Positions 1 to 11,305 of a stretch of 64,000 bases of DNA are shown here, in pieces (within the stretch, counting starts at the first letter, position 1; each line of letters opens with the position of its first letter). This stretch comes from Spongilla lacustris. Its lineage: Eukaryota; Porifera; Demospongiae; Spongillida; Spongillidae. Under the pieces are notes generated by a model. It saw nothing but the letters and a program-made list of their open reading frames with translations. It was not told the DNA's origin and did not search any database. Location of the stretch: NCBI GenBank assembly GCA_949361645.1, contig OX442427.1:1588609-1652608 (forward strand), written 5' to 3'. Made by a program: the position numbers and the translations under genes.

Positions 1-830
1 TGCTTTGAAGTGTGTATCATTCCTGTATAGGATTATCAATGTACGTGTAATGTGTATGTAATGATTAAGTAAGTAATCTTGTTAAATGAAAATTCAATTA
101 TCTTTAGTAATATATTGTGACAGCAATTTGACAACTTTTAATGATTAGCTAGAATCTTGCTAAAATTCAATTACCCAAACAACTTAATGTGACAACAATT
201 GCTGACAACTTTTAACTGAGAGATTTATAAGCTGCGTAATGATTTAATTACAATTAATATTCAAAAGGATCAAGCAAAAACACCAATGGACTTTGATTTT
301 TAATTATGTAATTATACAAATTGTGGTTCTTACGTCATTTAATAATGGACTAATGCGTTTGTTTTACTAAAAGTAGATACATGTAACTGCAGTGGGTGTT
401 CGATTATAAGACCACCCGATTATAAGACCACAAAGTGCCACTATCGATGCTTTAAACAGATTTAGAAACCACTGTTGTTTACAATGTACTGGGATATATA
501 CATTGTACATGTACCGAAAATCCAGTGCACGTGACATAACTTTTGAATTGCATGTCAAGGGGTTAGTAGCACAAACATTTGTGCTCTCGTATCAATCGAT
601 CGATCGCATCCTTCGTTAGATTGCTATAGATTACAAGATCATTGTCGGTCTACTCATCCACGCATTGTGCTTAAATTGGTCGGTTCTTGTTTGAAAAAAA
701 AAACCTTTGTACATTCCTACCTTATACATGCATCAAGACCTGATCGCACATTCACCTACACTCGTGACAACATATTGATTAAATAACACATCAATCACAT
801 ATGAGCAAAATGAATCCAAAAGAGTCATGT
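1..830. other. AT-rich intergenic DNA, no gene seen
   Basis: This stretch is AT-rich, with short near-duplicated phrases such as two copies of a segment containing GACAACTTTTAA near 130 and 205. A 63-codon minus-strand ORF (367-558) has no recognisable motif and looks like chance. Confidence 0.6.
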
Positions 831-2085
831 ATAGGGACCACTATATTTATGGTCTGGAATAGGGACCACTATATTTATGGTCTGGAATAGGGACCACCAT
901 ATTTATGGTCTGGTATAGGGACCACCATATTTATGGTCTGGTATAGGGACCACTATATTTATGGTCTGGTATAGGGACCACCATATTTATGGTCTGGTAT
1001 AGGGACCACCATATTTATGGTCTGGTATAGGGACCACCATATTTATGGTCTGGTATAGGGACCACCATATTTATGGTCTGGTATAGGGACCACCATATTT
1101 ATGGTCTGGTATAGGACCACCATATTTATGGTCTGGTATAGGGACCCCATATTTATGGTCTGGTATAGGGACCACCATATTTATGGTCTGGTATAGGGAC
1201 CACCATATTTATGGTCTGGTATAGGGACCACCATATTTATGGTCTGGTATAGGGACCACCATATTTATGGTCTGGTATAGGGACCACCATGTTTATGGTC
1301 TGGTATAGGGACCACCATATTTATGGTCTGGTATAGGGACCACCATATTTATGGTCTGGTATAGGGACCCCATATTTATGGTCTGGTATAGGGACCACCA
1401 TATTTATGGTCTGGTATAGGGACCACCATGTTTATGGTCTGGTATAGGGACCACCATATTTATGGTCTGGTATGGGGACCATCATATCTATGGTCTGGTA
1501 TAGGGACCATCATATTTATGGTCTGGTATGGGGACCATCATATTTATGGTCTGGTATAGGGACCATCATATTTATGGTCTGGTATAGGGACCACCATATT
1601 TATGGTCTGGTATAGGGACCACCATATTTATGGTCTGGTATAGGGACCACCATATTTATGGTCTGGTATAGGGACCACCATATTTATGGTCTGGTATAGG
1701 GACCACCATGTTTATGGTCTGGTATAGGGACCACCATATTTATGGTCTGGTATAGGGACCACCATATTTATGGTCTGGTATAGGGACCCCATATTTATGG
1801 TCTGGTATAGGGACCACCATATTTATGGTCTGGTATAGGGACCACCATGTTTATGGTCTGGTATAGGGACCACCATATTTATGGTCTGGTATGGGGACCA
1901 TCATATCTATGGTCTGGTATAGGGACCATCATATTTATGGTCTGGTATGGGGACCATCATATTTATGGTCTGGTATAGGGACCATCATATTTATGGTCTG
2001 GTATAGGGACCACCATATTTATGGTCTGGTATAGGGACCACCATATTTATGGTCTGGTATAGGGACCACCATATTTATGGTCTGG
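831..2085. repeat. 28-bp minisatellite with 420-bp higher-order period
   Basis: About 45 tandem units of 28 bp run from GTATAGGGACC to ATGGTCTG. A few units are 26 bp, reading GGACCCCATA. Each unit carries a short dyad (GACCA...TGGTC). Diagnostic variants recur 420 bp apart: the CATCATATCTATGG variant near 1468-1500 and again near 1888-1920, and the CATGTTTATGG variant near 1291/1711 and 1431/1851. A 15-unit block has therefore been duplicated as a whole. Confidence 0.95.
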
Positions 2086-2248
2086 TCCCCGAACTAGCAC
2101 AAGACAGCAAATACAAAGTTAAACAGTTAAGCAAAATTGCACCTTTAAGGTGTGGTACATGTATGTTCAAGAGAACTACACCGTACCAGCTAAGAGTAAT
2201 TTGCTGTGTGCACACAACCATAACTATTTGGCAACGGATAACAGCTGG

Positions 2249-2440
2249 CAGGGCCGGACGCAGGATTTAGAGTTAGGGGGGATGCAAAGGGCAGAGGGTA
2301 GGAAAGAGGGTGGGTGCGGGAGGGGGCCACGCCCCCTTCCGCTCCAGCTAGGGGGTATGGGGGAGCACTGTAAGCTCCCCCCATTGGGGGCAAAGCCCCA
2401 GATGCTTCGCAAGTTCCGCGGTATGAAACTTCAGAACAAT
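2249..2440. mobile_element. hAT-like terminal sequence with G/C-rich palindromes
   Basis: The sequence starts CAGGGCCGGACGCAGGATTT, which resembles the ends of many hAT transposons. Complementary G-run and C-run segments follow (GGGGGCCACGCCCCC and GGGGCAAAGCCCC). The transposase relic at 2739-4250 points away from this end, so this could be its 3-prime terminus. No matching opposite terminus was found; the DIRS element at 4665-8883 may have separated or replaced it. Confidence 0.4.
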
Positions 2441-2738
2441 AAGGATCAGCCACAACATGCTAATGCCTCCCAGTCGTGTAATCGGTACTTGCGCACGTGC
2501 TGCAGCAGCTTTTTAATTTTCACATACTTGAATTCTCATAAAATACATGCCGGCAACGAACATATAAATGTCATGTAAAGCTTTAAATAGTAATTCAGAC
2601 TTTAAACACAATAATGGATTCAAAAGTAGCATTCTTCTAGGATGCTTCGTAGCAAATATGTCAATTATTTCTTCAATATTGATTTCAATGTCATTGTTCA
2701 CATACATCAATATTAATATTAATGCGTTAAACCTTTCT

Positions 2739-4250
2739 TCACCCATTGCACTTCGAAATGCATTTTTTTACAAATCTCAAACTTGAGTTTGCTCTTTCAA
2801 CTCCACTCGATGTTACGGAAGTAAGAAGAAGAAGGTTAATGATTGTAGTTATATTAGGATACATTGTTGCACATGCTCTGCTATCTGAAATTGTGCCTGC
2901 AAGTGTTGCTGGTTTCATTTGTTGACTCTTCCACATAGTTCTCCACGTAACTACTTCTTGGCGTAGCGTGTCTGGAGAAGGCAAGTCATCCCTGTAGTAA
3001 TCTAACTCTTCTTGTTGGCCAATGTTGGAAGGAATAGGACTAAGTGCTCGAATTGCTTGCTGAGCTAGATCTCCAAAGCATGTACTGAACTGTTGTAACA
3101 GCGAGTCCAAAAAAGGAATGTATACAGCAATTTTATAGTATTGCTTTGGTGTATCGGCTGGTGCATTGTTATGCTGTGATTGCTTGCCACATCGCCTTGG
3201 TATTTCTAGAACTGCATCATTGTTGGTCAATGCAACCATTGTGGACATTTTTTTCAAACACCATATCGTATTCTGCCTCATCACTCCTGGCATTGGCTAG
3301 TACAGATGTTATGAGTTTCATAGCCTTCAATAACATCCAGTGTCGATCCCTGAAGCTTACAGCTTAGCCCTTTAGTGTAACCAAAGAAATGATTAACTGT
3401 TTGGAAGCACGCTATGAAAGTAGGATCTGTTATGCGCTTCATCAATCCATAAGCATCTGTGACAGCCTTTGCATCCCAATGAGTTCAAGGCAGCTAATTG
3501 CTTCCAGCAGTTAAGTAATGGCTCATACATTATATGAAAATCTTGAATGGTATAAGTATGTTTTTTGACCCATTTAGTTACATAAAACATGCTAAATTTC
3601 CTTTTTGATATTTGGTCTGATTTGCACCTTTTTTTGATTAACTTCATCCACTGCAACTTCCAATCGTCTGCTTCTTTTGGGAGAATATTTGAAAAACAAA
3701 CCTAACTGCTTCAGAGCGTCCAGCATTAAATGTATTTCCTTTACATCACAAGCTTTGCACAAAGCAAGGTTTAAATCATGGCTGGAGCAGTAGTGATATA
3801 ATGCCCTTGGTGATTCCTTAAGAAATCGTGCAGCAAATCCCGCATACTTACCAGCCATGTTGCCTGCTCCATCCATTGTCTGCGATCGGCAAAGTTTGAT
3901 GTCCAGGCCTGCATCAGTCGATGCTTGAATAACATTTTGGCATAGTGCTTAACCAGTAGTACAATCACATGGTATGTATTCAAGCAGATGCTCTACTGGT
4001 TGATGGTCTTTTACATATCGTAGGATTAGGCCTAGTTGCTCCCAGTTGCTACCGTCTGTGACCTCATCACACTGAAACCCATAATATGCTCCAATTGCCT
4101 GATTCTTAACCGCGTTAATTAATTTGGTCTGAATAAATTGTTTAACGAAGTAGGTTATTTTGGGTGGTCTTTGATGCATATGTTGCATTCTTGGCACAGG
4201 TGTCTCAATGATGCTCAAGGACCTTGTCTCCAGCATACAAAGGTCTAAAT
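2739..4250 (-). pseudogene. decayed hAT-superfamily transposase (DUF4371 type)
   Basis: Overlapping minus-strand ORFs in different frames read as one broken protein: 4236-3949, 3983-3771, 3876-3592, 3656-3393 and 3293-2739. Upstream pieces contain GFQCDEVTDGSNWEQLGL and a CSSHDLNLALCKACDVKE segment, typical of the ZMYM/DUF4371 RNase H-like fold of hAT transposases. The 3-prime piece ends with TSSGVERANSSLRFVKK, the hAT C-terminal dimerisation motif. At least four frame changes make it non-functional. The family call comes from motif recognition, and the exact 5-prime limit is uncertain. Confidence 0.75.
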
Positions 4251-4664
4251 GTACATGATAAGTCGAACAGTCTGGTCAGTGCACAGACAGTTAGCCATTA
4301 AGTCTAGCTTGTTACACAACAGTACATGTACCTCAGCACAGCATAATGTTCAAGGTCTAAATCCATGTTAATAGAATTGCTTACTTGAACGTTGACATCG
4401 CCTCTTATGTTGCGTTCTTACTACCTGCCATCTTAATATCCATGTGGTTGTAAGTCTCATTGTACCGCGCATTGAAAGTCAAAGTGGGAATTGGGAGAGT
4501 TTTAGGACAGTACGAAGAATTGTAAACAGTGAAGTACATAACGAACAGCTGATGGGAGTGTCAAAATGTCCACCTTCATTCGTACCACGAAGAGCATGAA
4601 CAGAGTGGAATTTCATCAGTAAACGGCAGTGTTAGCATGAATGTGTGTTCACAAGAAGTGGGAA

Positions 4665-4789
4665 CTCCCTCCCACATGCACCCTGTATAGCACCTCCCTT
4701 CCCCCCCAAGTGACCAAAATAGAATATTGGTTTAGCTTCCTTGTGCACGCTGCCACCAACACAAGCACACCACAACCAATTACAGCCAC
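4665..4789 (-). repeat. DIRS split repeat B2 (element 3-prime end)
   Basis: This is the second copy of the 125-bp B repeat and marks the 3-prime end of the element. The 326 bp between A2 and B2 (4790-5115) contain only a 61-codon ORF without a recognisable domain. Confidence 0.9.
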
Positions 4790-5115
4790 CACAACAAGAT
4801 GATCAGCCCATGGCTTGATCCACCACACAACACAGCATTACAACACACAGCACTCATGAGCGGGGCCACAAACAAACATTTGATTTAGAGGGGGTGGGCC
4901 CACACCCCCTCACGGAAAAAACCTACAGTGAGGAAAAACCCTTTTAGGGATAAAAACCTCAAAGCAGGAGAAATAACCGCACAATTAATTGCTCTGCAAC
5001 AGTTATAACAAATAGTTCGTAGTTCCAGCCCGTCTTCAGGAAGGTCTACACTTTGATTAAGGAACGTCAACAGTTGTACCTACAGGATTGACAACACCAC
5101 CAAACCAAACACAAG

Positions 5116-5284
5116 GAAAAAGTTAGCAGCACGTGCACACAAGCTTAGAATGAACAACTGTAGTACAGTACCAGCCTTTTAAACCTCCAACACATGGTCC
5201 ATCACGTGCTATACAACCAATCACATTTGGGAGGGAGCTAAATTTCTGTCTAATTCACCGTGTTCAAACGTCAGAAATGTATAT
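5116..5284 (-). repeat. DIRS split repeat A2
   Basis: This is the second copy of the 169-bp A repeat, directly abutting B1 at 5285. The near-identity of A1 and A2 suggests a young insertion. Confidence 0.9.
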
Positions 5285-5409
5285 CTCCCTCCCACATGCA
5301 CCCTGTATAGCACCTCCCTTCCCCCCCAAGTGACCAAAATAGAATATTGGTTTAGCTTCCTTGTGCACGCTGCCACCAACACAAGCACACCACAACCAAT
5401 TAGAGCCAC
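5285..5409 (-). repeat. DIRS split repeat B1
   Basis: This 125-bp repeat matches 4665-4789. It carries a C-run (TTCCCCCCCAAG) and the phrase TGCACCCTGTATAGCACC. It is fused to A2. Confidence 0.9.
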
Positions 5410-5744
5410 AAAGAACGGGTTAGACCTCCGGGCATAGTGTTAACATGACATGTGCTACCCGTCTGTGGCTGTTTGACTGTTAGCCGGACCCCCTAGCCTG
5501 CAGGCTGTGCATGCTAAACACTACCAGTCTTCTTCAAATGCTCACAAGTTTTTGCTGGAGTTGCGTGGTGGCCACCATGCCTGAGAACACAGCTGTAAGG
5601 AGAGACAGGGGAGTCAGCTGGGCCGGTATATGAAATCAACTCAAACAATGGTATGCCAATGCCACCGAGGCTTGCCCATACCCAACCAGTAACCGTTCCA
5701 CCGAGGATTGGAAACTGCCACAAGTCACTAGCCACCGAGGCCGG

Positions 5745-5960
5745 GAATCAACAGCCACCAAGGCTGACACAATACACACAGCCACCAAGGCTGACAATAC
5801 ACCCAGCCACCATACACACAGCCAAGGCTGACAATACACACAGCCACCAAGGCTGACAATACACACAGCCACCATACACACAGCCAAGGCTGACAATACA
5901 CACAGCCCCCAAGGCTGACAATACGTACAACCACGTAGCCCCCAAGGCTGACTTTCATGC
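5745..5960. repeat. 25-bp tandem repeat inside DIRS element
   Basis: About nine imperfect units share CCACCAAGGCTGACAATACA. They occupy the space downstream of the RT stop where the recombinase gene would be expected. The GGYVYCQPW-rich minus-strand ORFs here are simply this repeat translated. Confidence 0.85.
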
Positions 5961-5983
5961 ACTATAGCAAAGTTCTTAGCCTG

Positions 5984-8701
5984 TCACTGGGTATCCCCGG
6001 TATAAAAGTTCAGCCGCATGGCAGGCACGTTTGTGTTGGGGAACTTCCCATTAAACAGTGCAGAACCTGATCTGCCAGGTCTGATAAGCAGTGCCGAAAG
6101 TGGCAGCAACAAGCATTCAATCACAAATGGTGCCCATCCACCCCCCTGTCGGTACAACAGCGGCCAGAAGGGGGCAGACTCCCAGCATGGCACCACCAAT
6201 GTCCCCTGTGCTTTACAGCATTCAGCATGTTTGAGGACCCTGGCTATTAGCGCCGGTGGGGGACACCACCAATTGTTCTCCCCAAACCAATTTACCGTAA
6301 AAGCATCCACAGCTTCTGAGCCCGGACATGCATAACGAGAATTGAACCTCTTCACCTGAGCATTATAGTGTGTGGCAAATCTATCCACAGTATGTGGGCC
6401 CCATGTGGCTTCTAACATTTCAAATATTGTATGGTCAATATACCAATCATCATGATCAATTATACGACTGAAGTAATCTGCCAACTGATTTTCGTCCCTT
6501 GGTACCCACTCAGGCTCCAGCTTTATGTTATGCACCACACAGCTTTTAAACACCCTTAGTGCCTCTACCTGCAGATGAGGTTTGCTGCTACCCACTTGCA
6601 AGATTCTGACCACATTTTGGTTATCAGTAAACCACCGCACATGCATACCACACAACTTGGAAGCCACTGATTCTAAAACCCTACCCACTGCCACCAGCTC
6701 CCGCCATGTGGAGCTCTGGCCTGCCTCCTCAGGCAACCAGTTACCCTGTGCAATATGCATTCCATGCTCCACAGTATATCCCCCATAACCTGTATCACTA
6801 GCATCAGAGTACACACATCTGACTGCCGATGGACTGTGCCATATAGGTTGTGAGTTGTATAGGTCCAGGCATTCCACCCAAAACTGCAACTCTACTTTTG
6901 CCTCTGGAGTTATGACTAGCATATCACACCATGTATTCCTGCCTTGCAGCATCGCGTACAAGGCACGTGTCATAAACCTGGATAGTGATCCTAAGGCTAG
7001 GCTCATAGCGACGATTTTTCCCACCAGGCTTGCTATGAATTTCGCTCTTAAGGCTGTTTGGCTAGCTGCTATTTGAAGGTTAGCTTTTAACCCATTAATC
7101 TTTTTGGCTGGCACTGAAATACATCCTTGTTTCAAGTCCACTTCGAACCCTAGCCATTGCAGCCTATGCGTGGGTGTCCATACTGATTTTAGTTCATTAT
7201 GAACCCACCCCGCCTTTGCTAAAGTCTCTTTTACCCAGCAGCTGCAACTGAGTGCTTCAACCTCGTTTTGCGATGCACAGATGCCATCATCAAGGTACAC
7301 AACTGACTTAAGCCCCTTACTACGCCATAACCGCACCAAAACCCTCATTAGTTTTGTGAATACATATGGTGCTGATGACAGCCCAAACGGCAATACTACA
7401 AATGTGTAGAATTTACCATCCCATTCAAACCCCAAGTACTTACGATGATGTGGTGCCACGTCAATGTGATGGTATCCAGACTTGAGGTCAAATGCAAACA
7501 TCCACTCACCAGGTTCAAACAGGGCCAATGCCACACGCAAGTCCTCATATTTGAATTTCTGCTTCCAGAGAAATTTATTTACATGTCTCAGATTCAGCAC
7601 CAGTCGCTTTTTTCCAGATTGATTGGTAATCACAGAGAGGGGACTGCAAACATATGGTGGGTCTGTAACTGTCTCAATATACCCTCCCTTTAGCAGATCA
7701 ACAACAGCTGCTTCTACAAATTGCCTATCAACTAAAGCTGATTGCTGATTGGGACGCGAGTATGGTGTGGGCTCAGCATATAATGGTAGCACATAACCAT
7801 TTTCTATAGTATCTAGTATCCATGGAGGGGCACCTAAGTCCTCCCTCCAAAATGCTAGGCCCTCCTTAAGGCGCCCCCTTACAGAACCCTCATTCTTCTC
7901 ACCCTCCTGTACTTCCCAACACCTGCTAGGCATGCATTCTAACACCTCACAACTCTGCTCACAATGTGAAGGTGACACATTCACCACCTCCCCTTCAACC
8001 ATGTCTTGCACCACGTGCTCACACGTCGGAAAAGGATACGCAACAGCTCCCGCTTTTGGGCATTCCTTCCTCCAGTGACCGGCATCCCCGCACTGAAAGC
8101 ATGTACCCATAGGGAAACGCGGAGACGGCTTCGGCGCAGCGGCTTTTGCGGGTTCCACGAACGGAGCCTTGGAGAGGAATGGCACACCACCTGCGGTCAC
8201 CACGGCCGTAGAGAGAACCTCCTTCGCCTTAACCTCTCGCAACTTTCTTTTCTTGGCCAGCTTCTTCTCCGCTAGTCGCTCGGCCTTTTCCATCCTTTTT
8301 TCGTCCTCCGAATCGTCCGCCAGGTCATCATCCTCATATTCTTCCACGACGGCCCATCCAGACTCGGAGCGATCGGCGAACTTAATCATCTTCTGCCTGC
8401 GCGTGATGAGCTCCATGCCTTGCGTCATTTCGCTGGCAGCCCGCTCCAGCAACTCTTCTGAACGCGGCGCCGCCACCTCCAACTTCTTCAAGCACGCTTT
8501 CGCCGCCTCCATCTTCTCCACCACCTGTTCGTTAAATCGGAACTGGAGCTCATTACCACGCTTCTTGAAGGCATACGTCTCCTTTCGTGCGCTTCTTGCT
8601 AGTTTCAGCGAGGTTTCTTCTTGCCCTTGGCGCACTATTTTAAGCTCCTCTTGCACTTTCTTCATGCCATCGAGGAGTTCGGCAACTGCTTCCGCTGACA
8701 T
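5984..8701 (-). CDS. Gag-reverse transcriptase-RNase H polyprotein of DIRS-like element
   Basis: Intact ORF of 905 codons; the start chosen is the ATG at 8701 (reads MSAEAVAELL), although the frame stays open to 8737. The N-terminal ~180 residues are Lys/Glu-rich and probably coiled coil. A CCHC zinc knuckle (CFQCGDAGHWRKEC) lies near residue 210. The reverse transcriptase has FAFDLKSGYHHIDV, LPFGLSSAPYVF and the catalytic YLDDG. The RNase H domain keeps its acidic residues in CVYSDASDTGYGGY, WRELVAVG, WFTDNQN and ENQLADYFSR. The C-terminal tail (DRFATHYNAQVKRF, then GTLVVPCWESAPFWPLL) is typical of DIRS-type RTs. It would copy element RNA into DNA in cytoplasmic particles. Gag and RT are fused in one frame with no stop or frameshift, so the copy could be recently active. 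Confidence 0.9.
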   Translation of the reverse strand: MSAEAVAELLDGMKKVQEELKIVRQGQEETSLKLARSARKETYAFKKRGNELQFRFNEQVVEKMEAAKACLKKLEVAAPRSEELLERAASEMTQGMELITRRQKMIKFADRSESGWAVVEEYEDDDLADDSEDEKRMEKAERLAEKKLAKKRKLREVKAKEVLSTAVVTAGGVPFLSKAPFVEPAKAAAPKPSPRFPMGTCFQCGDAGHWRKECPKAGAVAYPFPTCEHVVQDMVEGEVVNVSPSHCEQSCEVLECMPSRCWEVQEGEKNEGSVRGRLKEGLAFWREDLGAPPWILDTIENGYVLPLYAEPTPYSRPNQQSALVDRQFVEAAVVDLLKGGYIETVTDPPYVCSPLSVITNQSGKKRLVLNLRHVNKFLWKQKFKYEDLRVALALFEPGEWMFAFDLKSGYHHIDVAPHHRKYLGFEWDGKFYTFVVLPFGLSSAPYVFTKLMRVLVRLWRSKGLKSVVYLDDGICASQNEVEALSCSCWVKETLAKAGWVHNELKSVWTPTHRLQWLGFEVDLKQGCISVPAKKINGLKANLQIAASQTALRAKFIASLVGKIVAMSLALGSLSRFMTRALYAMLQGRNTWCDMLVITPEAKVELQFWVECLDLYNSQPIWHSPSAVRCVYSDASDTGYGGYTVEHGMHIAQGNWLPEEAGQSSTWRELVAVGRVLESVASKLCGMHVRWFTDNQNVVRILQVGSSKPHLQVEALRVFKSCVVHNIKLEPEWVPRDENQLADYFSRIIDHDDWYIDHTIFEMLEATWGPHTVDRFATHYNAQVKRFNSRYACPGSEAVDAFTVNWFGENNWWCPPPALIARVLKHAECCKAQGTLVVPCWESAPFWPLLYRQGGGWAPFVIECLLLPLSALLIRPGRSGSALFNGKFPNTNVPAMRLNFYTGDTQ

Positions 8702-8714
8702 GCTGAGGTACGCC

Positions 8715-8883
8715 GAAAAAGTTAGCAGCACGTGCACACAAGCTTAGAATGAACAACTGTAGTACAGTACCAGCCTTTTAAACCTCCAACACATGGTCCA
8801 TCACGTGCTATACAACCAATCACATTTGGGAGGGAGCTAAATTTCTGTCTAATTCACCGTGTTCAAACGTCAGAAATGTATAT
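8715..8883 (-). repeat. DIRS split repeat A1
   Basis: This 169-bp 5-prime repeat of the element matches 5116-5284 in the same orientation almost base for base. It starts just upstream of the ORF's first ATG. Confidence 0.9.
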
Positions 8884-10040
8884 TTTCAGACAGCAGATTT
8901 TACAACAAATTAGTAATGATGATTTTAATTTCAGAGTTGCATAAGTGATGGTTGCCAATATATTGAATGGTATCAGAGAAGTAATAGTCAGAGGATAATC
9001 CCTAAGAATATATTATAGAGGAAGTGTGTACCGAGCAATAACAGACTGGTCAGTGTTGCCGGCTAGGGTGTAGAGGCACAAGCCGCCGTTAGATTACCAC
9101 TTAAGGAACGTAAAAAATAATACTGCTATGAATATATGTTCTCATTCACTCATCATCGTTGGTATTAAATGATCGACAGATTCATCTTCCACTAAGAACG
9201 CTGAGTCCTAATATACTATCTTCCATTAGTAACGCTCAGTCCTGATATAGAAACTATGCTACAAAAAGGCAACAAGGCTGCTTTGAAAAAAACCAGTAAC
9301 TACTGTAGTGGTAAGAGCTATATCTTGTGGTTTTCCAGTGCTGTGAAAGGTGTATTACCATGTATCTCAGTCCAAAGAAGTATCCCTTACCCGCTGAGCA
9401 CAATAAGGAGCCGACGCAATGAACAATGGGGAAGAAGTACCCATTTACCCTATCTTTGCTGTTTTCATTTGTGCGAGCAATAGTCATCTGGAAACGTGCT
9501 GCTGGCTTGTACCTGTTCTTCCGTGCACTATGTACATCAGGGCGGGCGCAACATACTTTATTTAAAGTGGTAGGGCTATATGAATAATTAATTAGATGGT
9601 GCAATTGTAATTTGCGCACAATTTTCCATTTCGTATTAAAATGTTCCGAATGATGCTAGTCTGTGCTCCCGTCTTGCAACAAGTTCGTTCATGCACAATT
9701 CAATGGACAGCGTATATGTACGCTCTTTATGTACGTGGAGAATCATTAAGCTGTTGAGACGAGCTTGCTGCATTGTCGCTCGCAAGTACGTTTTTATCCA
9801 GATGTGACAAAAAGCAGCATCTTTGCTCTCATTGTAATGTTGCCAGTGCCACTGCTGGAACCACCGACTCTGAAAGGCACGATGCTGCTTTCCAAATTGT
9901 CACTTTGGAAATTTCATCGCTAAAGGTTGATGAGGTTTACTTTTGCCAATGAGGGAGAGGAGTTCCCTCTTGGTAGCTGACTTCTTGCCCAACCAGGATT
10001 TTTCAAGAGAGGTGATTTCTTGCAACTTTGCAAGGGTAAC
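8884..10040. other. non-coding, unclassified
   Basis: No gene was recognised. A short near-duplicated phrase (CTTCCACTAAGAACGCTGAGTC and CTTCCATTAGTAACGCTCAG in two copies near 9187 and 9222) is present. ORFs of 75-121 codons at 9254-9619 lack recognisable motifs. Confidence 0.5.
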
Positions 10041-10049
10041 CATAGTTGC

Positions 10050-11000
10050 TGCAGTGTGGAGTCCAGCACAATACCCTCAGGCTAGTGGCTGGATCTTCTG
10101 ACTCATCCATGGCCACTGGCATGCCCAGCTCCTGGCTCCTGGTTCCTCCTTGCACACAAAACGGCTATGAATCAATGTCCTCGAGCGGCCTGTATCCAGT
10201 AGGATCCTGCCCACTGTGCTTTCCACCTTCCACAAAACAGGGCATTATTATGACATCGCCTTAACACATATCCCCTTTTTCCACGAGTATAACACTGCAG
10301 ATTCCATTTTACCACTCTGCCCCTTCTACCATCTAGTGGGAACCCCTTTTCACTATTGAGTCGCTGGGTTAGCTCACTCTTTTTAGAACTTACATTGTGA
10401 GCCCACTGATCCTTTGCCCATGGCATTCTTCCGTGATCCATAAGTGGCAAACTCATCTCGCTGCCCCGCCTCCTTGTATGTAGGTAACTGTCCATAAGCT
10501 ATGCTACTTCTGCAGACGTTGTTGGCTTCCTCTCCGAGACATGGATCCTCTCCTCTGTGGGTAGCGAACTTGGGAGCTGCCCCTTGACCAGCATGTCACG
10601 GATCTTCTCCACCATCTGAACCCTTTGGTCCAGATTGGTCAACCTTACCGCTAACTCACCAGCCGACTCCCTTCCTTCTTTGATGGTTCCCTAAATCGCT
10701 GCCGATAGGTCTCTTCGGATATGTCATAACGTTGCAGTATGGCCTCCTTAAACTTGTCATACCTCCCCCCATTCTCCATCTTCATCGCGGCATATGCCTG
10801 TTGTGCCTTTCCCGTCAACTGAGGAGCCAATTTCATAGCCCATTGCTCCTCCATTGCCTCGTAGGCCCATGTCACATGCTCAAAGGTTGTTAAGTATGCC
10901 TCGATGTCGTCCTGTTCGGTAAGTTTTACTAACTTGCCCTCACCTTTGAGAAGCTTGATTGGTTGTGTGACCTGCTTGTGGCAGTGAGGTTGATTGCCAT
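10050..11000 (-). pseudogene. LTR-retrotransposon gag relic
   Basis: Minus-strand fragments give a retrotransposon capsid (SCAN-like) protein: LTEQDDIEAYLTTFEHV, then WAMKLAPQLTGKAQQAYAAM, YDKFKEAILQRYDISEETY and RQRFRE (10,990-10,650), then a linker and a degenerate zinc knuckle around 10,290-10,330. The knuckle reads CYTRGKRGYVLRRC, so the second Cys and the His of the CCHC pattern are replaced by Arg and Tyr. The frame is broken by stops and frameshifts. No reverse transcriptase follows, so only gag, perhaps with a trace of protease, remains. Confidence 0.7.
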
Positions 11001-11238
11001 ATTGTGCAGCTCGACCAGCTTGGGTGGCTTGTGGGAACTGCCATGTGCTGTTCTGAAGTCGGAGGCTCGTGTTGGAGCAGGTGCCCCACTAGGGTTGACT
11101 TGTTACCCATAGTCGTCAGGTGGGAGGGGGTAAGGGTGCCACCATTTGCCCTTCATCAGAACATTAAACCTTGTTTACTTCCTAAATAAATCCACCAAGT
11201 ACATGGCAACATACAGTACATGTGATGTACATGTAAAT

Positions 11239-11305
11239 ACCTCATTCTTTGCATTGATATCAGCTCCGCCATCCAGGAGTGTGGCAAACAATTCCAAGTA
11301 GTGCC
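11239..11305 (-). pseudogene. isolated ankyrin-repeat-like exon
   Basis: The minus strand reads YLELFATLLDGGADINAKNE between a possible acceptor (GACAG) and a donor (GTATTT). The LLDGGADINAKNE part fits the ankyrin-repeat loop signature. No neighbouring ankyrin exon was seen, so it may be a stray exon or a fragment carried by a transposon. Confidence 0.35.

Larger units (their letters stand above)
4665..8883 (-). mobile_element. DIRS/Ngaro-like retroelement with split direct repeats
   Basis: On the minus strand the order is A1 (8883-8715), Gag-RT-RNase H ORF (8701-5984), B1 (5409-5285), A2 (5284-5116), then B2 (4789-4665). A1 and A2 are nearly identical 169-bp direct repeats, and B1 and B2 are nearly identical 125-bp direct repeats. 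B1 abuts A2 with no gap, reproducing the junction that would form if the two ends of the element were circularised. This A1-ORF-B1A2-B2 arrangement is the hallmark of tyrosine-recombinase retrotransposons (Ngaro/PAT branch of the DIRS order). The usual tyrosine recombinase ORF was not found between 5984 and 5410 or in 4790-5115, so the copy looks non-autonomous for integration. Termini are inferred from the repeats. Confidence 0.85.

Noticed and set aside
831..2085. CRISPR-like regular array
   Set aside because: Units are contiguous with no unique spacers, and the context is eukaryotic.
5636..5962. Minus-strand ORFs (GGYVYCQPW repeats) as the missing recombinase
   Set aside because: Purely the 25-bp tandem repeat; no recombinase Arg/His/Tyr boxes.
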